In this document: positions 7,137-13,863 of the stretch, one piece after another
How positions within the stretch are numbered: position 1 is the first letter of the stretch
How the letters are laid out: every line of letters begins with the position of its first letter
Assembly (NCBI GenBank): GCA_937916195.1
Contig: CALFTO010000032.1
Coordinates: 1-15,412, forward strand
DNA: 15,412 nt
Direction: 5' to 3'
From: an uncultured Clostridia bacterium
Lineage (GTDB): Bacteria; Bacillota; Clostridia; Oscillospirales; Acutalibacteraceae
The notes under the pieces: model-generated
What the model was told of the DNA's origin: nothing
The model's database searches: none
The model's input: the letters and a program-made list of their open reading frames with translations, nothing else
Translations under genes and position numbers: made by a program

Positions 7137-7723
7137 AATTGAACATCCCCAATAAACTCACAATTTTGCGAATTCTCTTAACCCCTGTTTTTCTCGGAGT
7201 TATTCTGTGGGAAGAGCTCCCGCACCGTTTCGTTATTGCTTGCCTTGTGTTTTCTGCAGGTGCAATAACTGATGCAATTGACGGTCACCTTGCACGCAAA
7301 AATAATCAGATTACTAATTTCGGCAAGTTTTTAGACCCCATAGCAGATAAAGTTCTCACCACATCGGCGCTTTTAGCCTTTATGTCAATGGGACTTTGCA
7401 ACATTTGGATTGTAATGCTCGTATTAACACGCGAATTTGCAATCGCATCAATCCGTATGATTGCGGCGGCGGGCGGAGTAGTAATTCCCGCAAATATCTG
7501 GGGCAAAATTAAAACCGTAAGCCAAATGACTTTTACAATTATCATTATGCTTTTGGGTGAGGTTTATTATATTCTTGCTGATTTTAATGCAGAGCTCTTC
7601 GCAAAGCTTCCCGAATTGTCTATTATTTCAAACGGACTTTTGTGGATTACAGCTATTTTAACTGTAGTTTCGGGCGTAATTTATATTAAAGACAGCATAA
7701 AATTAATAGATTTCACAAAATAA
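7133..7723 (+). CDS. pgsA: CDP-diacylglycerol--glycerol-3-phosphate 3-phosphatidyltransferase
   Basis: This 196-residue membrane enzyme contains the full CDP-alcohol phosphatidyltransferase motif D-x2-DG-x2-AR-x8-G-x3-D-x3-D: D47, D50-G51, A54-R55, G64, D68 and D72. There are about five to six membrane spans. The start MKLNIPNKLTILRILLTPVF is typical of PgsA. It makes phosphatidylglycerophosphate from CDP-diacylglycerol and glycerol-3-phosphate, the committed step to phosphatidylglycerol and cardiolipin. It overlaps rimO by 4 nt, with RBS AGGAGAGG just upstream. It is the last gene of the recA operon. No terminator follows: the next promoter begins one base after its stop codon, so readthrough would enter the T-box leader. 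Confidence 0.96.
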   Translation: MKLNIPNKLTILRILLTPVFLGVILWEELPHRFVIACLVFSAGAITDAIDGHLARKNNQITNFGKFLDPIADKVLTTSALLAFMSMGLCNIWIVMLVLTREFAIASIRMIAAAGGVVIPANIWGKIKTVSQMTFTIIIMLLGEVYYILADFNAELFAKLPELSIISNGLLWITAILTVVSGVIYIKDSIKLIDFTK

Positions 7724-7752
7724 TTGCAAAATGCGAAACATTGTGCTATAAT
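7724..7752 (+). promoter_or_regulatory. Sigma-A promoter for the T-box/cysE-cysS unit
   Basis: TTGCAA (7724-7729) and TATAAT (7747-7752) are separated by 17 bp, and an extended -10 TGC lies directly before the -10 box. The -35 box directly abuts the pgsA stop codon. Transcription should start near 7759. Confidence 0.8.
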
Positions 7753-7781
7753 AACATACAATGAAATTAAGAATATTTTAA

Positions 7782-8000
7782 AGACTGTGACCGAAAAGAG
7801 TAGCAGAAGTTGTTTTATCAGAGATTGCGGGTCGTCGGCTGAAAGCCTGCATTAAAAAGCCTTTGTGAAGTGCATTCGTGAGTCGGTATGGGGAAATACA
7901 TACCCGTTAACTGCGTTAAAGTTTTTGAGTTATAAATCGAAGTGGAACCGCGATAAGTCGCCTTCGTCTGTGTTGACATAGACGAGGGCTTTTAATATTT
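7782..8000 (+). promoter_or_regulatory. Cysteine-specific T-box riboswitch with terminator
   Basis: This is a complete T-box leader. The base of stem I pairs ACCGA (7790-7794) with TCGGT (7883-7887). The specifier loop reads GAAG-TGC-A, with the Cys codon TGC at 7871-7873. The antiterminator is visible: CGAAG (7938-7942) with CTTCG (7962-7966), and GCGA (7950-7953) with TCGC (7958-7961). These flank the 7-nt bulge TGGAACC (7943-7949) of the T-box AGTGGAACCGCG. The competing terminator is a 13-bp stem (7960-7972 with 7977-7989) plus T-rich tail (7990-8000), and it shares the 3' antiterminator arm. The bulge base A in TGGA pairs with U73, the usual tRNA-Cys discriminator, supporting Cys specificity. 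Uncharged tRNA-Cys should allow readthrough into cysE-cysS. Confidence 0.96.
7960..8000 (+). terminator. Regulated intrinsic terminator of the T-box leader
   Basis: The stem 7960-7972 / 7977-7989 has 13 pairs (two of them G-U), a TTGA loop, and a T-rich tract from 7990. It is mutually exclusive with the antiterminator because 7960-7966 takes part in both. Confidence 0.92.
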
Positions 8001-8013
8001 TGGAGGAGTATAT

Positions 8014-8655
8014 TTGTTTGACAGATTAAAAGAGGATATAAAAACAGTCAAAGAGCGTGACCCCGCGGCGTCTTCCGTGCTTGAAATACTGTTTCTTTAT
8101 CCGGGGCTTAAAGCCATAAGGGCGCACCGCGTTGCCCATTGGTTCTTTAAGCGAAATATGAAATTTATCGCCCGTGCAATATCACAGCACGCGGCAAAAA
8201 AGACCAATATTGAAATTCACCCGGGCGCTACAATCGGCAGACGCTTTTTCATTGACCACGGCACAGGCGTGGTAATCGGTGAAACTGCTGAAATCGGTGA
8301 CGATGTTACAATTTATCAGGGCGTTACCTTGGGCGGTACGGGCAAAGACGTGGGCAAACGCCACCCAACAATCGGCAACGGAGTTATGATTGGCTCAGGC
8401 GCTAAAGTGTTAGGACCATTTAAGGTAGGCGATTATTCAAATATCGCATCGGGTGCTGTGGTGCTTGACGAAATTCCGCCTAACTCAACGGCAGTTGGTG
8501 TTCCCGCAAGGGTAATAAAACGAAACGGTAAAAGAGTTGACAATCTTGACCAGGTTCACATTCCCGACCCTGTTTCGCAGGAATTCTGCAGATTAAATGC
8601 AAAAATTGACAGACTTGAAAAAGAACTGAAGAAATACAAAGGAGAAGAAAAATAA
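8014..8655 (+). CDS. cysE: Serine O-acetyltransferase (TTG start)
   Basis: This 213-residue, short-form CysE lacks the long N-terminal extension of the enterobacterial enzyme. A helical N-terminal part (about 1-60) is followed by a left-handed beta-helix of hexapeptide repeats (about 65-165: EIHPGATIG, VVIGETAEIGDDVTIYQGVTLGG, VMIGSGAKVLG). Conserved catalytic/binding residues include D81-H82 (FIDHGTG) and H117 (KRHPTIG). It transfers acetyl from acetyl-CoA to L-serine, giving O-acetylserine for cysteine synthesis. The start is TTG at 8014, supported by GGAGGA 6 nt upstream; no nearby ATG exists. It is under the cysteine T-box, and its stop overlaps the cysS start by one base (TAATG), so synthesis and charging of cysteine are co-controlled. 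Confidence 0.97.
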   Translation: MFDRLKEDIKTVKERDPAASSVLEILFLYPGLKAIRAHRVAHWFFKRNMKFIARAISQHAAKKTNIEIHPGATIGRRFFIDHGTGVVIGETAEIGDDVTIYQGVTLGGTGKDVGKRHPTIGNGVMIGSGAKVLGPFKVGDYSNIASGAVVLDEIPPNSTAVGVPARVIKRNGKRVDNLDQVHIPDPVSQEFCRLNAKIDRLEKELKKYKGEEK

Positions 8656-10055
8656 TGAAAATTTTTAACACTCTCACAAGAAGAAAAGAAGAACTCAAAA
8701 CTATTGTTCCCAATGAATTAAAGGTTTACGCTTGCGGACCAACTGTTTATAACTTTATTCATATCGGTAATGCTCGTCCTCTCTGCGTGTTTGATACATT
8801 CAGAAGATATATGGAATACCGTGGCTACAAGGTGAATTTCGTACAGAACTTCACAGATATCGACGACAAGATTATCCGCCGTGCAAACGAAGAGGGAACA
8901 GACTATAAAACTGTTTCTGAAAAGTATATTGAAGAATTCTGGACAGATGCAAAGGGTATGAATGTGCGTGAGGCAACAGTTCACCCCAAGGCAACTGAGA
9001 ATATCGATGAAATTATCAATATCGTAAGCACACTTATTGAAAAAGGCTATGCCTATGCGGCAGATAACGGCGACGTTTATTTCAGTCCCAAGCAGTTTAA
9101 AGAATACGGCAAGCTTTCGCATCAGCCACTCGAAGACCTTGAAGCAGGCGCACGCATTAATGTTGAAGAGGTTAAACGTGAGCCAATGGATTTCGCACTT
9201 TGGAAGTCTGCAAAGCCCGGCGAGCCATATTGGGAGTCACCTTGGGGACACGGTCGTCCCGGCTGGCATATTGAATGCTCTGCAATGGTAAGAAGATATC
9301 TCGGCGAAACTATCGACATTCACTGTGGCGGTCAGGATTTGATTTTCCCTCACCACGAAAACGAAATTGCACAGAGTGAGTGCTGCAACGGTGCACCCTT
9401 TGCAAATTATTGGATGCACAACGGATTTATCAGTGTTGACAATGTTAAGATGTCAAAATCTCTCGGCAATTTCTTCACAGTTCGTGATGTAGCAAATGAA
9501 TATGGCTACGAGCCCATTCGCTACTTCCTTATTTCTTCTCATTACAGAAGCCCCATCAATTACAGTATTGATATTATTGAACAGTGCAAGGCGTCTCTTG
9601 TTCGTCTTTATAACTGCCGCGAAAGTCTTGATTTCGCTATGAAAAATGCAGTTGATACTCTTCCCGAAAATGCAGAAGAAATCAAAAAGACACTTGACAG
9701 CCGTCGCGTGCAGTTTATCAAGGCTATGGACGATGACCTCAACACAGCAGACGCTATTACAGCGGTATTTGAGCTTGTTCGCGATATCAACACAAGCGTA
9801 ATAACAGATGCCCCTGCAAAAGACCTCGTAGAATTCGCAACAAAGCTCTTTGACGAATTAACAGGAGTTCTCGGCCTTGTTTATAACAGAAAAACTGAAA
9901 GCCTTGACGATGAAATTGAAAAGCTTATTGAAGCTCGTACTCAGGCTCGTAAGGAAAGAAATTGGGCAGAGGCAGATAGAATTCGTGATGAGCTTAAGGC
10001 TCAGGGCATTGTGCTTGAAGACACACCACAGGGTGTAAAGTGGCACAGAGAGTAA
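8655..10055 (+). CDS. cysS: Cysteinyl-tRNA synthetase
   Basis: This 466-residue class I synthetase has the HIGH-type motif HIGN at residues 36-39 and KMSKS at 265-269. The expected zinc ligand Cys27 lies in YACGPTVYN, and the GWHIECSAM and FPHHENEIAQSE stretches supply further zinc/active-site residues. The C-terminal helical anticodon-binding part (about 310-466) contains ARKERNWAEADRIRDEL, characteristic of CysRS. It charges tRNA-Cys with cysteine in the cytoplasm. It is translationally coupled to cysE (TAATG) and preceded by GGAGAAG within the cysE end. The T-box upstream senses its own substrate tRNA, closing the loop. The gene ends exactly where a convergent lipoprotein gene ends, with no terminator between them. 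Confidence 0.98.
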   Translation: MKIFNTLTRRKEELKTIVPNELKVYACGPTVYNFIHIGNARPLCVFDTFRRYMEYRGYKVNFVQNFTDIDDKIIRRANEEGTDYKTVSEKYIEEFWTDAKGMNVREATVHPKATENIDEIINIVSTLIEKGYAYAADNGDVYFSPKQFKEYGKLSHQPLEDLEAGARINVEEVKREPMDFALWKSAKPGEPYWESPWGHGRPGWHIECSAMVRRYLGETIDIHCGGQDLIFPHHENEIAQSECCNGAPFANYWMHNGFISVDNVKMSKSLGNFFTVRDVANEYGYEPIRYFLISSHYRSPINYSIDIIEQCKASLVRLYNCRESLDFAMKNAVDTLPENAEEIKKTLDSRRVQFIKAMDDDLNTADAITAVFELVRDINTSVITDAPAKDLVEFATKLFDELTGVLGLVYNRKTESLDDEIEKLIEARTQARKERNWAEADRIRDELKAQGIVLEDTPQGVKWHRE

Positions 10056-10538
10056 TTATGTGCGGTCACAGAAAAGCGTAACCGAATAATCATTGCAAAT
10101 AACTGAATACTTAAACTTGCCGACGGTAATCACAAAATTGCTGTCGGCATATTTTATTTTTTCTGTGGTTATCTGGCAGTTTGTAAGGGTTGCACGTTGA
10201 TTTTCTTCACTTTCACCCGTAAATACGCAACAAATATGTAAAAATGTATTCAATCCCTCATTTATGTCCATACTTTCCGTAAGTAATAATCCCACACCAC
10301 GAATAGTATTGTTAGTATCAAGTGCAAGAGATATAAGCATATCGTCCTTTTCACAGAAAAGATAGTTTTCTTTTGTTTCGTCAGTACCCAGAATGAAATC
10401 AGCGGTTGCAAAATCAGTGCCATACTGATTGTTCATTCTCTCAACGAATTGCTGAACACCGAATTTGCTTTCCTGTGAGCATCCGCAAAGAAAAATAAGC
10501 ATAAAGCAGACATAAATCGATACAATTTTTTTAATCAT
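10056..10538 (-). CDS. Small lipoprotein of unknown function (160 aa)
   Basis: The N-terminus MIKKIVSIYVCFMLIFLCGC is a lipoprotein signal with lipobox LCGC and lipidated Cys20. The mature part is about 140 residues: a helical start (FGVQQFVERMNNQYGTDF), then beta-strand-like segments (NYLFCEKDDMLISLAL, GVGLLLTES) and a C-terminal strand-rich portion. Three further cysteines occur in the mature half. I recognise no family. The start has a strong AAGGAG RBS (minus strand, just beyond 10538). Its stop codon abuts the cysS stop with zero spacing. It is divergent from the adaptor/permease operon and shares its promoter region, so a link to that exporter is possible but unproven. Confidence 0.8.
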   Translation of the reverse strand: MIKKIVSIYVCFMLIFLCGCSQESKFGVQQFVERMNNQYGTDFATADFILGTDETKENYLFCEKDDMLISLALDTNNTIRGVGLLLTESMDINEGLNTFLHICCVFTGESEENQRATLTNCQITTEKIKYADSNFVITVGKFKYSVICNDYSVTLFCDRT

Positions 10539-10570
10539 TTTATTCTCCTTGGTTTACATACTTTAAAATA

Positions 10571-10599
10571 CTTATATATATGTAGAAAAATAAGGTAAA
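10571..10599 (-). promoter_or_regulatory. Probable sigma-A promoter for the small lipoprotein gene
   Basis: On the minus strand, TTTACC (plus-strand 10594-10599) and TATAAG (10571-10576) are separated by 17 bp. Transcription would start about 25 nt before the start codon. The match is good but not perfect. Confidence 0.5.
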
Positions 10600-10625
10600 T
10601 TTACAAATTCTTTACAAAAAACCTA

Positions 10626-10654
10626 TTGGATTTTCATTTGATTAGTAGTAAAAT
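10626..10654 (+). promoter_or_regulatory. Probable sigma-A promoter for the adaptor/permease operon
   Basis: TTGGAT (10626-10631) and TAAAAT (10649-10654) are separated by 17 bp, about 32 nt before the chosen TTG start. The -35 box is weak. Confidence 0.5.
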
Positions 10655-10685
10655 AAATTGATAAATATATAAAGGCGTGATTTCT

Positions 10686-12239
10686 TTGTTTAAGAATTTT
10701 AAAAAGAAAAGCTTAAAGGCAAAAATCGGTATTATCGCATTCATAGTTTTTATGATTGCGTTGGTGACTTATGTGCTTTATTCAAATTTCAAGCCCGAGC
10801 CACCTAAAGAATATGAAATTGCAGAGGTAGTGTATGGCTCAATTACTGATACTCTTGATGTCAGCGGTACTGTAACTTCAGGTGTCAGCGAAAGCTTTAC
10901 AGCTATTGAGGGCGTAATTGTTGAAGAAGTCTTTGTAAATGTTGGTGACCGCGTTGCAAAGGGCGATAAGCTCGCAACCTTTAATGTTTCGGGTGTTACA
11001 AAATATCTTAATGATGCACAAAAAGAGTATAATGATGCGCTCAAAGAGTATAACGATGCTAAAAACACTTCTGACGAAAACGCAAGCAAAAAAGCGAAAC
11101 TTCAAAAAGATATCGATGCTAAAAAGTCAGAAATTTCAGCTTTACAGAAAGAAATCGCAGACCTTGAAAGTGAAATTGAGAATACAGAGCCCGTCACTCA
11201 AACTCAGTCAATCCCACAAGAGCAGATTGACGCAATTGTAGCTCAGATGCGGGCTAATGGTGCAACTGAGGAGCAAATTGAAGATTTTATTGACGCCGCA
11301 GGTAGCACTCAAATTCCCGTAACCTCAACTGATAATTCAAAAGCAGAAGAGCTTACACAGAAGAATATCCAGCTTGCACAGCTTAATTCCGAGCTTTCAT
11401 CACTTCAGGCAGAAAGTGCTCTCGCAGTCACGACTAATGACGATATGCTTGAAGCACTCAAATCAGTAGCCGACAGTAAAAAGGTAAGCTACGAAAGTGT
11501 TAAGGCTATTTATAATGAAATGAAAAATGGCTGGTATGCAGAAAATAACGGTATAGTAACGGTTGTAAATCTTAAAGCAGGCGAGAGCTTTGTACCCGTT
11601 AAGGATAATGGTTCTGCAATTGATATTTCAGCACTTTTGGGTAATTCGGGTGTTGATGCAAATTCATTAACCTCAATTCTCGGCAGTTCTGCCGCAGTTC
11701 CCACCGGCACAGGTATCACTCTTGAAAGCTATGACGATATGATTGTGTCCGTAACCGTTGGTAAATCCGACCTTCTTAAAATTAAGGTTGGTATGGAAGC
11801 AGTAATCACAAGCCTTGACAGTGAGTACGAGGGCGAGGTTGTGTATGTGGGTGCAACTGCCGCAGAATCAAACGGTATGGATTTAGGCTCACTTATGGGT
11901 ACATCTTCAGGCGCTACGGGTGCAGTTGTAGAGGTTAAGATTAAAAATCCCGACGAAAAGGTAGTAATCGGCTTTGATGTTGATATAAGAATTAAGCTTT
12001 CAACCATTGACGATGTGCTTAAAATCCCCGTTGAGTGCGTAATGTATGACAACGGTAAATATTCAGTTTTTGTTTATGATAGCGCAGAGGGTACAGTTGT
12101 GAGAAGAATAATCACAAAGGGCACTCTTGACGATACAAGCTATGAAATTATTGATGGTCTTGAAAAAGGCGAAATGGTAGTCAAGAGCCCCGACCCCAAT
12201 ATGCTTGACGGTACTAAAATAGCTCGCAAGACCTCATAA
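10686..12239 (+). CDS. HlyD/MacA-type membrane-fusion (adaptor) protein of an ABC exporter
   Basis: This protein of about 517 residues has one N-terminal membrane anchor (about 12-32) and an extracytoplasmic part. That part holds a split biotinyl-lipoyl-like domain (VSGTV...GVIVEEVFVNVGDRVAKGDKLATF, about 58-100; rejoined near 283-303, GIVTVVNLKAGE), a coiled-coil hairpin (about 105-166 and 219-283), a beta-barrel region (about 350-440) and a membrane-proximal domain. It resembles YknX/MacA adaptors, which work with a MacB-type permease and an ATPase to export substrates. The coiled-coil tip carries an extra helical insert between Thr/Gln-rich linkers (about 168-219). I prefer TTG at 10686, with AAAGG 10 nt upstream; an in-frame GTG at 10677 has the same AAAGG only 1 nt away. 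It is followed after 13 nt by the permease gene. Confidence 0.88.
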   Translation: MFKNFKKKSLKAKIGIIAFIVFMIALVTYVLYSNFKPEPPKEYEIAEVVYGSITDTLDVSGTVTSGVSESFTAIEGVIVEEVFVNVGDRVAKGDKLATFNVSGVTKYLNDAQKEYNDALKEYNDAKNTSDENASKKAKLQKDIDAKKSEISALQKEIADLESEIENTEPVTQTQSIPQEQIDAIVAQMRANGATEEQIEDFIDAAGSTQIPVTSTDNSKAEELTQKNIQLAQLNSELSSLQAESALAVTTNDDMLEALKSVADSKKVSYESVKAIYNEMKNGWYAENNGIVTVVNLKAGESFVPVKDNGSAIDISALLGNSGVDANSLTSILGSSAAVPTGTGITLESYDDMIVSVTVGKSDLLKIKVGMEAVITSLDSEYEGEVVYVGATAAESNGMDLGSLMGTSSGATGAVVEVKIKNPDEKVVIGFDVDIRIKLSTIDDVLKIPVECVMYDNGKYSVFVYDSAEGTVVRRIITKGTLDDTSYEIIDGLEKGEMVVKSPDPNMLDGTKIARKTS

Positions 12240-12252
12240 GGAGTGTGGAATT

Positions 12253-13500
12253 TTGAACATAAGAGAAAATATCCGCATTGCCGTTTTCAGTATAAAAACT
12301 AACCTTATGCGTTCGCTGCTTACAATGCTCGGTATTATTATCGGTGTAGCTTCAGTTATTGCTATTGTTACCGTTGGTAATGGTGGTCGCGATTACATTG
12401 TCGGTATGATTCGTGATATGGGTAACAGCGCAATTTCACTTACCGTTAAGTCAAGTGTTGCCGATGACGATGATTATTTTACCGATGCCGATATTACGGC
12501 AATCAAAAATCTTGACGGCGTTCAGTATGCCTCAATGCAAAGTATGGCAATGTGTCAGATGACTGCAAATGACCAGACAGGCTTTTTAATGGGTATCGGC
12601 GGAAATACCGATATGCAGAGTTTAATGCAAACACCGTGTATTTACGGCAGATTTTTTAATCAGGAAGAATTTCAGCAGGGTAAATATGTGGGTGTTATTG
12701 ATGTTGGCAGTGCATTACAGCTTTTCGGCAAAAAAAATGTGGTTGGCGAATATATAAGCTGTACTTCAGATACACTTACAATTTCCATAAAAGTTATCGG
12801 CGTTATTGACATAATGGCAGGCATGAATATGGATACTGAAGACTATATGGAGCAAATGTCTTCAATGATGGGCGGAATGCAGATGACAAGCTGTATGATG
12901 ATTATGCCCGCGCCCGTTGTCACCGAAATCAACGGCTCAACGCAGAATCGCTACGACACAATCAATATCACCGCAGTCGACGAAAGTCAGCTTGACGGTA
13001 TCGGTACAGCGGCAATAAACTATATCCGTTCACTTCACGATAATTTTGAAAAGGATTGCTATACGGTTACAAATATGGCAACCTATATTGATTTGCTTGA
13101 TACGGTTATTAATGTGTTTACAATATTCATAGCCGCCGTAAGTGCAATTTCTTTGATTGTAGGCGGTATTGGTGTTATGAACATAATGCTCGTGTCCATT
13201 ACCGAGCGTACACGCGAAATCGGTATCAGAAAGGCGTTGGGCGCAAAAACAGGAACAATTATGTTCCAGTTCTTAACAGAATCCATAATCCTTTGTCTTA
13301 TCGGCGGATTAATTGGCTTCTTGTTAGGTGTTGCGATGGCGGCATTCGTTTCTTACCTTATGAATGTTCCATTGGCAGTTCAGCCATCAACAGTAGCCTT
13401 GGCTGTGGGCTTCTCTTCGGCAATCGGTATTATTTTTGGCGTTTACCCCGCACGTCGTGCCGCAAAGATGCCACCGATTGAAGCACTTCGCAGAGACTAA
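12253..13500 (+). CDS. MacB/FtsX-family ABC transporter permease with Met-rich outer domain (TTG start)
   Basis: This 415-residue permease has the MacB layout: one N-terminal span (about 20-42), a large extracytoplasmic domain (about 45-275), then three spans (about 281-308, 343-370, 376-397). The conserved segment IGGIGVMNIMLVSITERTREIGIRKALGA contains the coupling region that touches an ATPase, and the C-terminus ends PARRAAKMPPIEALRRD as in this family. No nucleotide-binding domain is fused or encoded next to it. The outer domain is unusually methionine-rich: 12 Met in residues 188-218, plus M95/M98/M100/M103 with C101 and C129. The TTG start has AAGGAG overlapping the upstream gene's stop. 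It probably exports a substrate with the adaptor encoded upstream; substrate unknown. A hairpin terminator follows at 13530. Confidence 0.9.
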   Translation: MNIRENIRIAVFSIKTNLMRSLLTMLGIIIGVASVIAIVTVGNGGRDYIVGMIRDMGNSAISLTVKSSVADDDDYFTDADITAIKNLDGVQYASMQSMAMCQMTANDQTGFLMGIGGNTDMQSLMQTPCIYGRFFNQEEFQQGKYVGVIDVGSALQLFGKKNVVGEYISCTSDTLTISIKVIGVIDIMAGMNMDTEDYMEQMSSMMGGMQMTSCMMIMPAPVVTEINGSTQNRYDTINITAVDESQLDGIGTAAINYIRSLHDNFEKDCYTVTNMATYIDLLDTVINVFTIFIAAVSAISLIVGGIGVMNIMLVSITERTREIGIRKALGAKTGTIMFQFLTESIILCLIGGLIGFLLGVAMAAFVSYLMNVPLAVQPSTVALAVGFSSAIGIIFGVYPARRAAKMPPIEALRRD

Positions 13501-13529
13501 TTAAAAATTGAATTTTATCCTTCAAATTT

Positions 13530-13566
13530 ATGATGTATATACAGTTTGTATATACATCATTTTTTT
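13530..13566 (+). terminator. Rho-independent terminator after the permease gene
   Basis: A perfect 14-bp stem, ATGATGTATATACA (13530-13543) with its complement (13547-13560), has a 3-nt loop and is followed by a T run to 13566. It is AT-rich but long and well placed, 30 nt past the stop codon. Confidence 0.85.
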
Positions 13567-13717
13567 GTTGAAAATTTGTTCTGTAAAGTAAAAATCTTTA
13601 CAAAAATTACCTTTTAAAACCTCTCAACCCCCTTGAAACTGCGAGTTTTAAACATTTTCAACAGAGTTTTCAACAATTTCAAAGTTCAAATTAAGGTTAA
13701 ATTTTGACCGAATAAAT

Positions 13718-13744
13718 AAAGGTATAGTCAAAATTTTACTGAAT
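13718..13744 (+). promoter_or_regulatory. Candidate sigma-H promoter for spo0A
   Basis: AAAGGTATA (13718-13726) resembles the sigma-H -35 element (AGGAwww) with one mismatch. After 11 bp comes ACTGAAT (13738-13744), matching the -10 pattern RnnGAAT. Sigma-H transcription of spo0A is established in Bacillus; assignment here rests on the motif alone. Confidence 0.35.
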
Positions 13745-13818
13745 ATTTCTGCCCTTTTTTGCCTGTTTTTTTGCAGGATTTTATTTTCTTCCGCCATTTT
13801 TTTCACATTGTTTTAGAG

Positions 13819-13834
13819 TTCGACTTTTGTCGAA
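13819..13834. promoter_or_regulatory. Spo0A-box-like inverted repeat
   Basis: TTCGAC (13819-13824) and GTCGAA (13829-13834) form a perfect inverted repeat around TTTT. The right half with its flank reads TTTTGTCGAAAAG, a full match to the 0A-box core TGTCGAA. It lies about 115 nt upstream of spo0A, consistent with autoregulation. Confidence 0.55.
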
Positions 13835-13863
13835 AAGTTTTTAAAAAATTTTTCAAAAAATAA

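Noticed and set aside
10778..11241. Several open frames on both strands within the adaptor gene
   Set aside because: They arise from the repetitive Lys/Asp/Glu-rich coiled-coil coding sequence.
13655..13675. Replication origin with DnaA boxes
   Set aside because: The tandem motif misses the DnaA consensus at two positions each and no dnaA, dnaN or parB gene is present.
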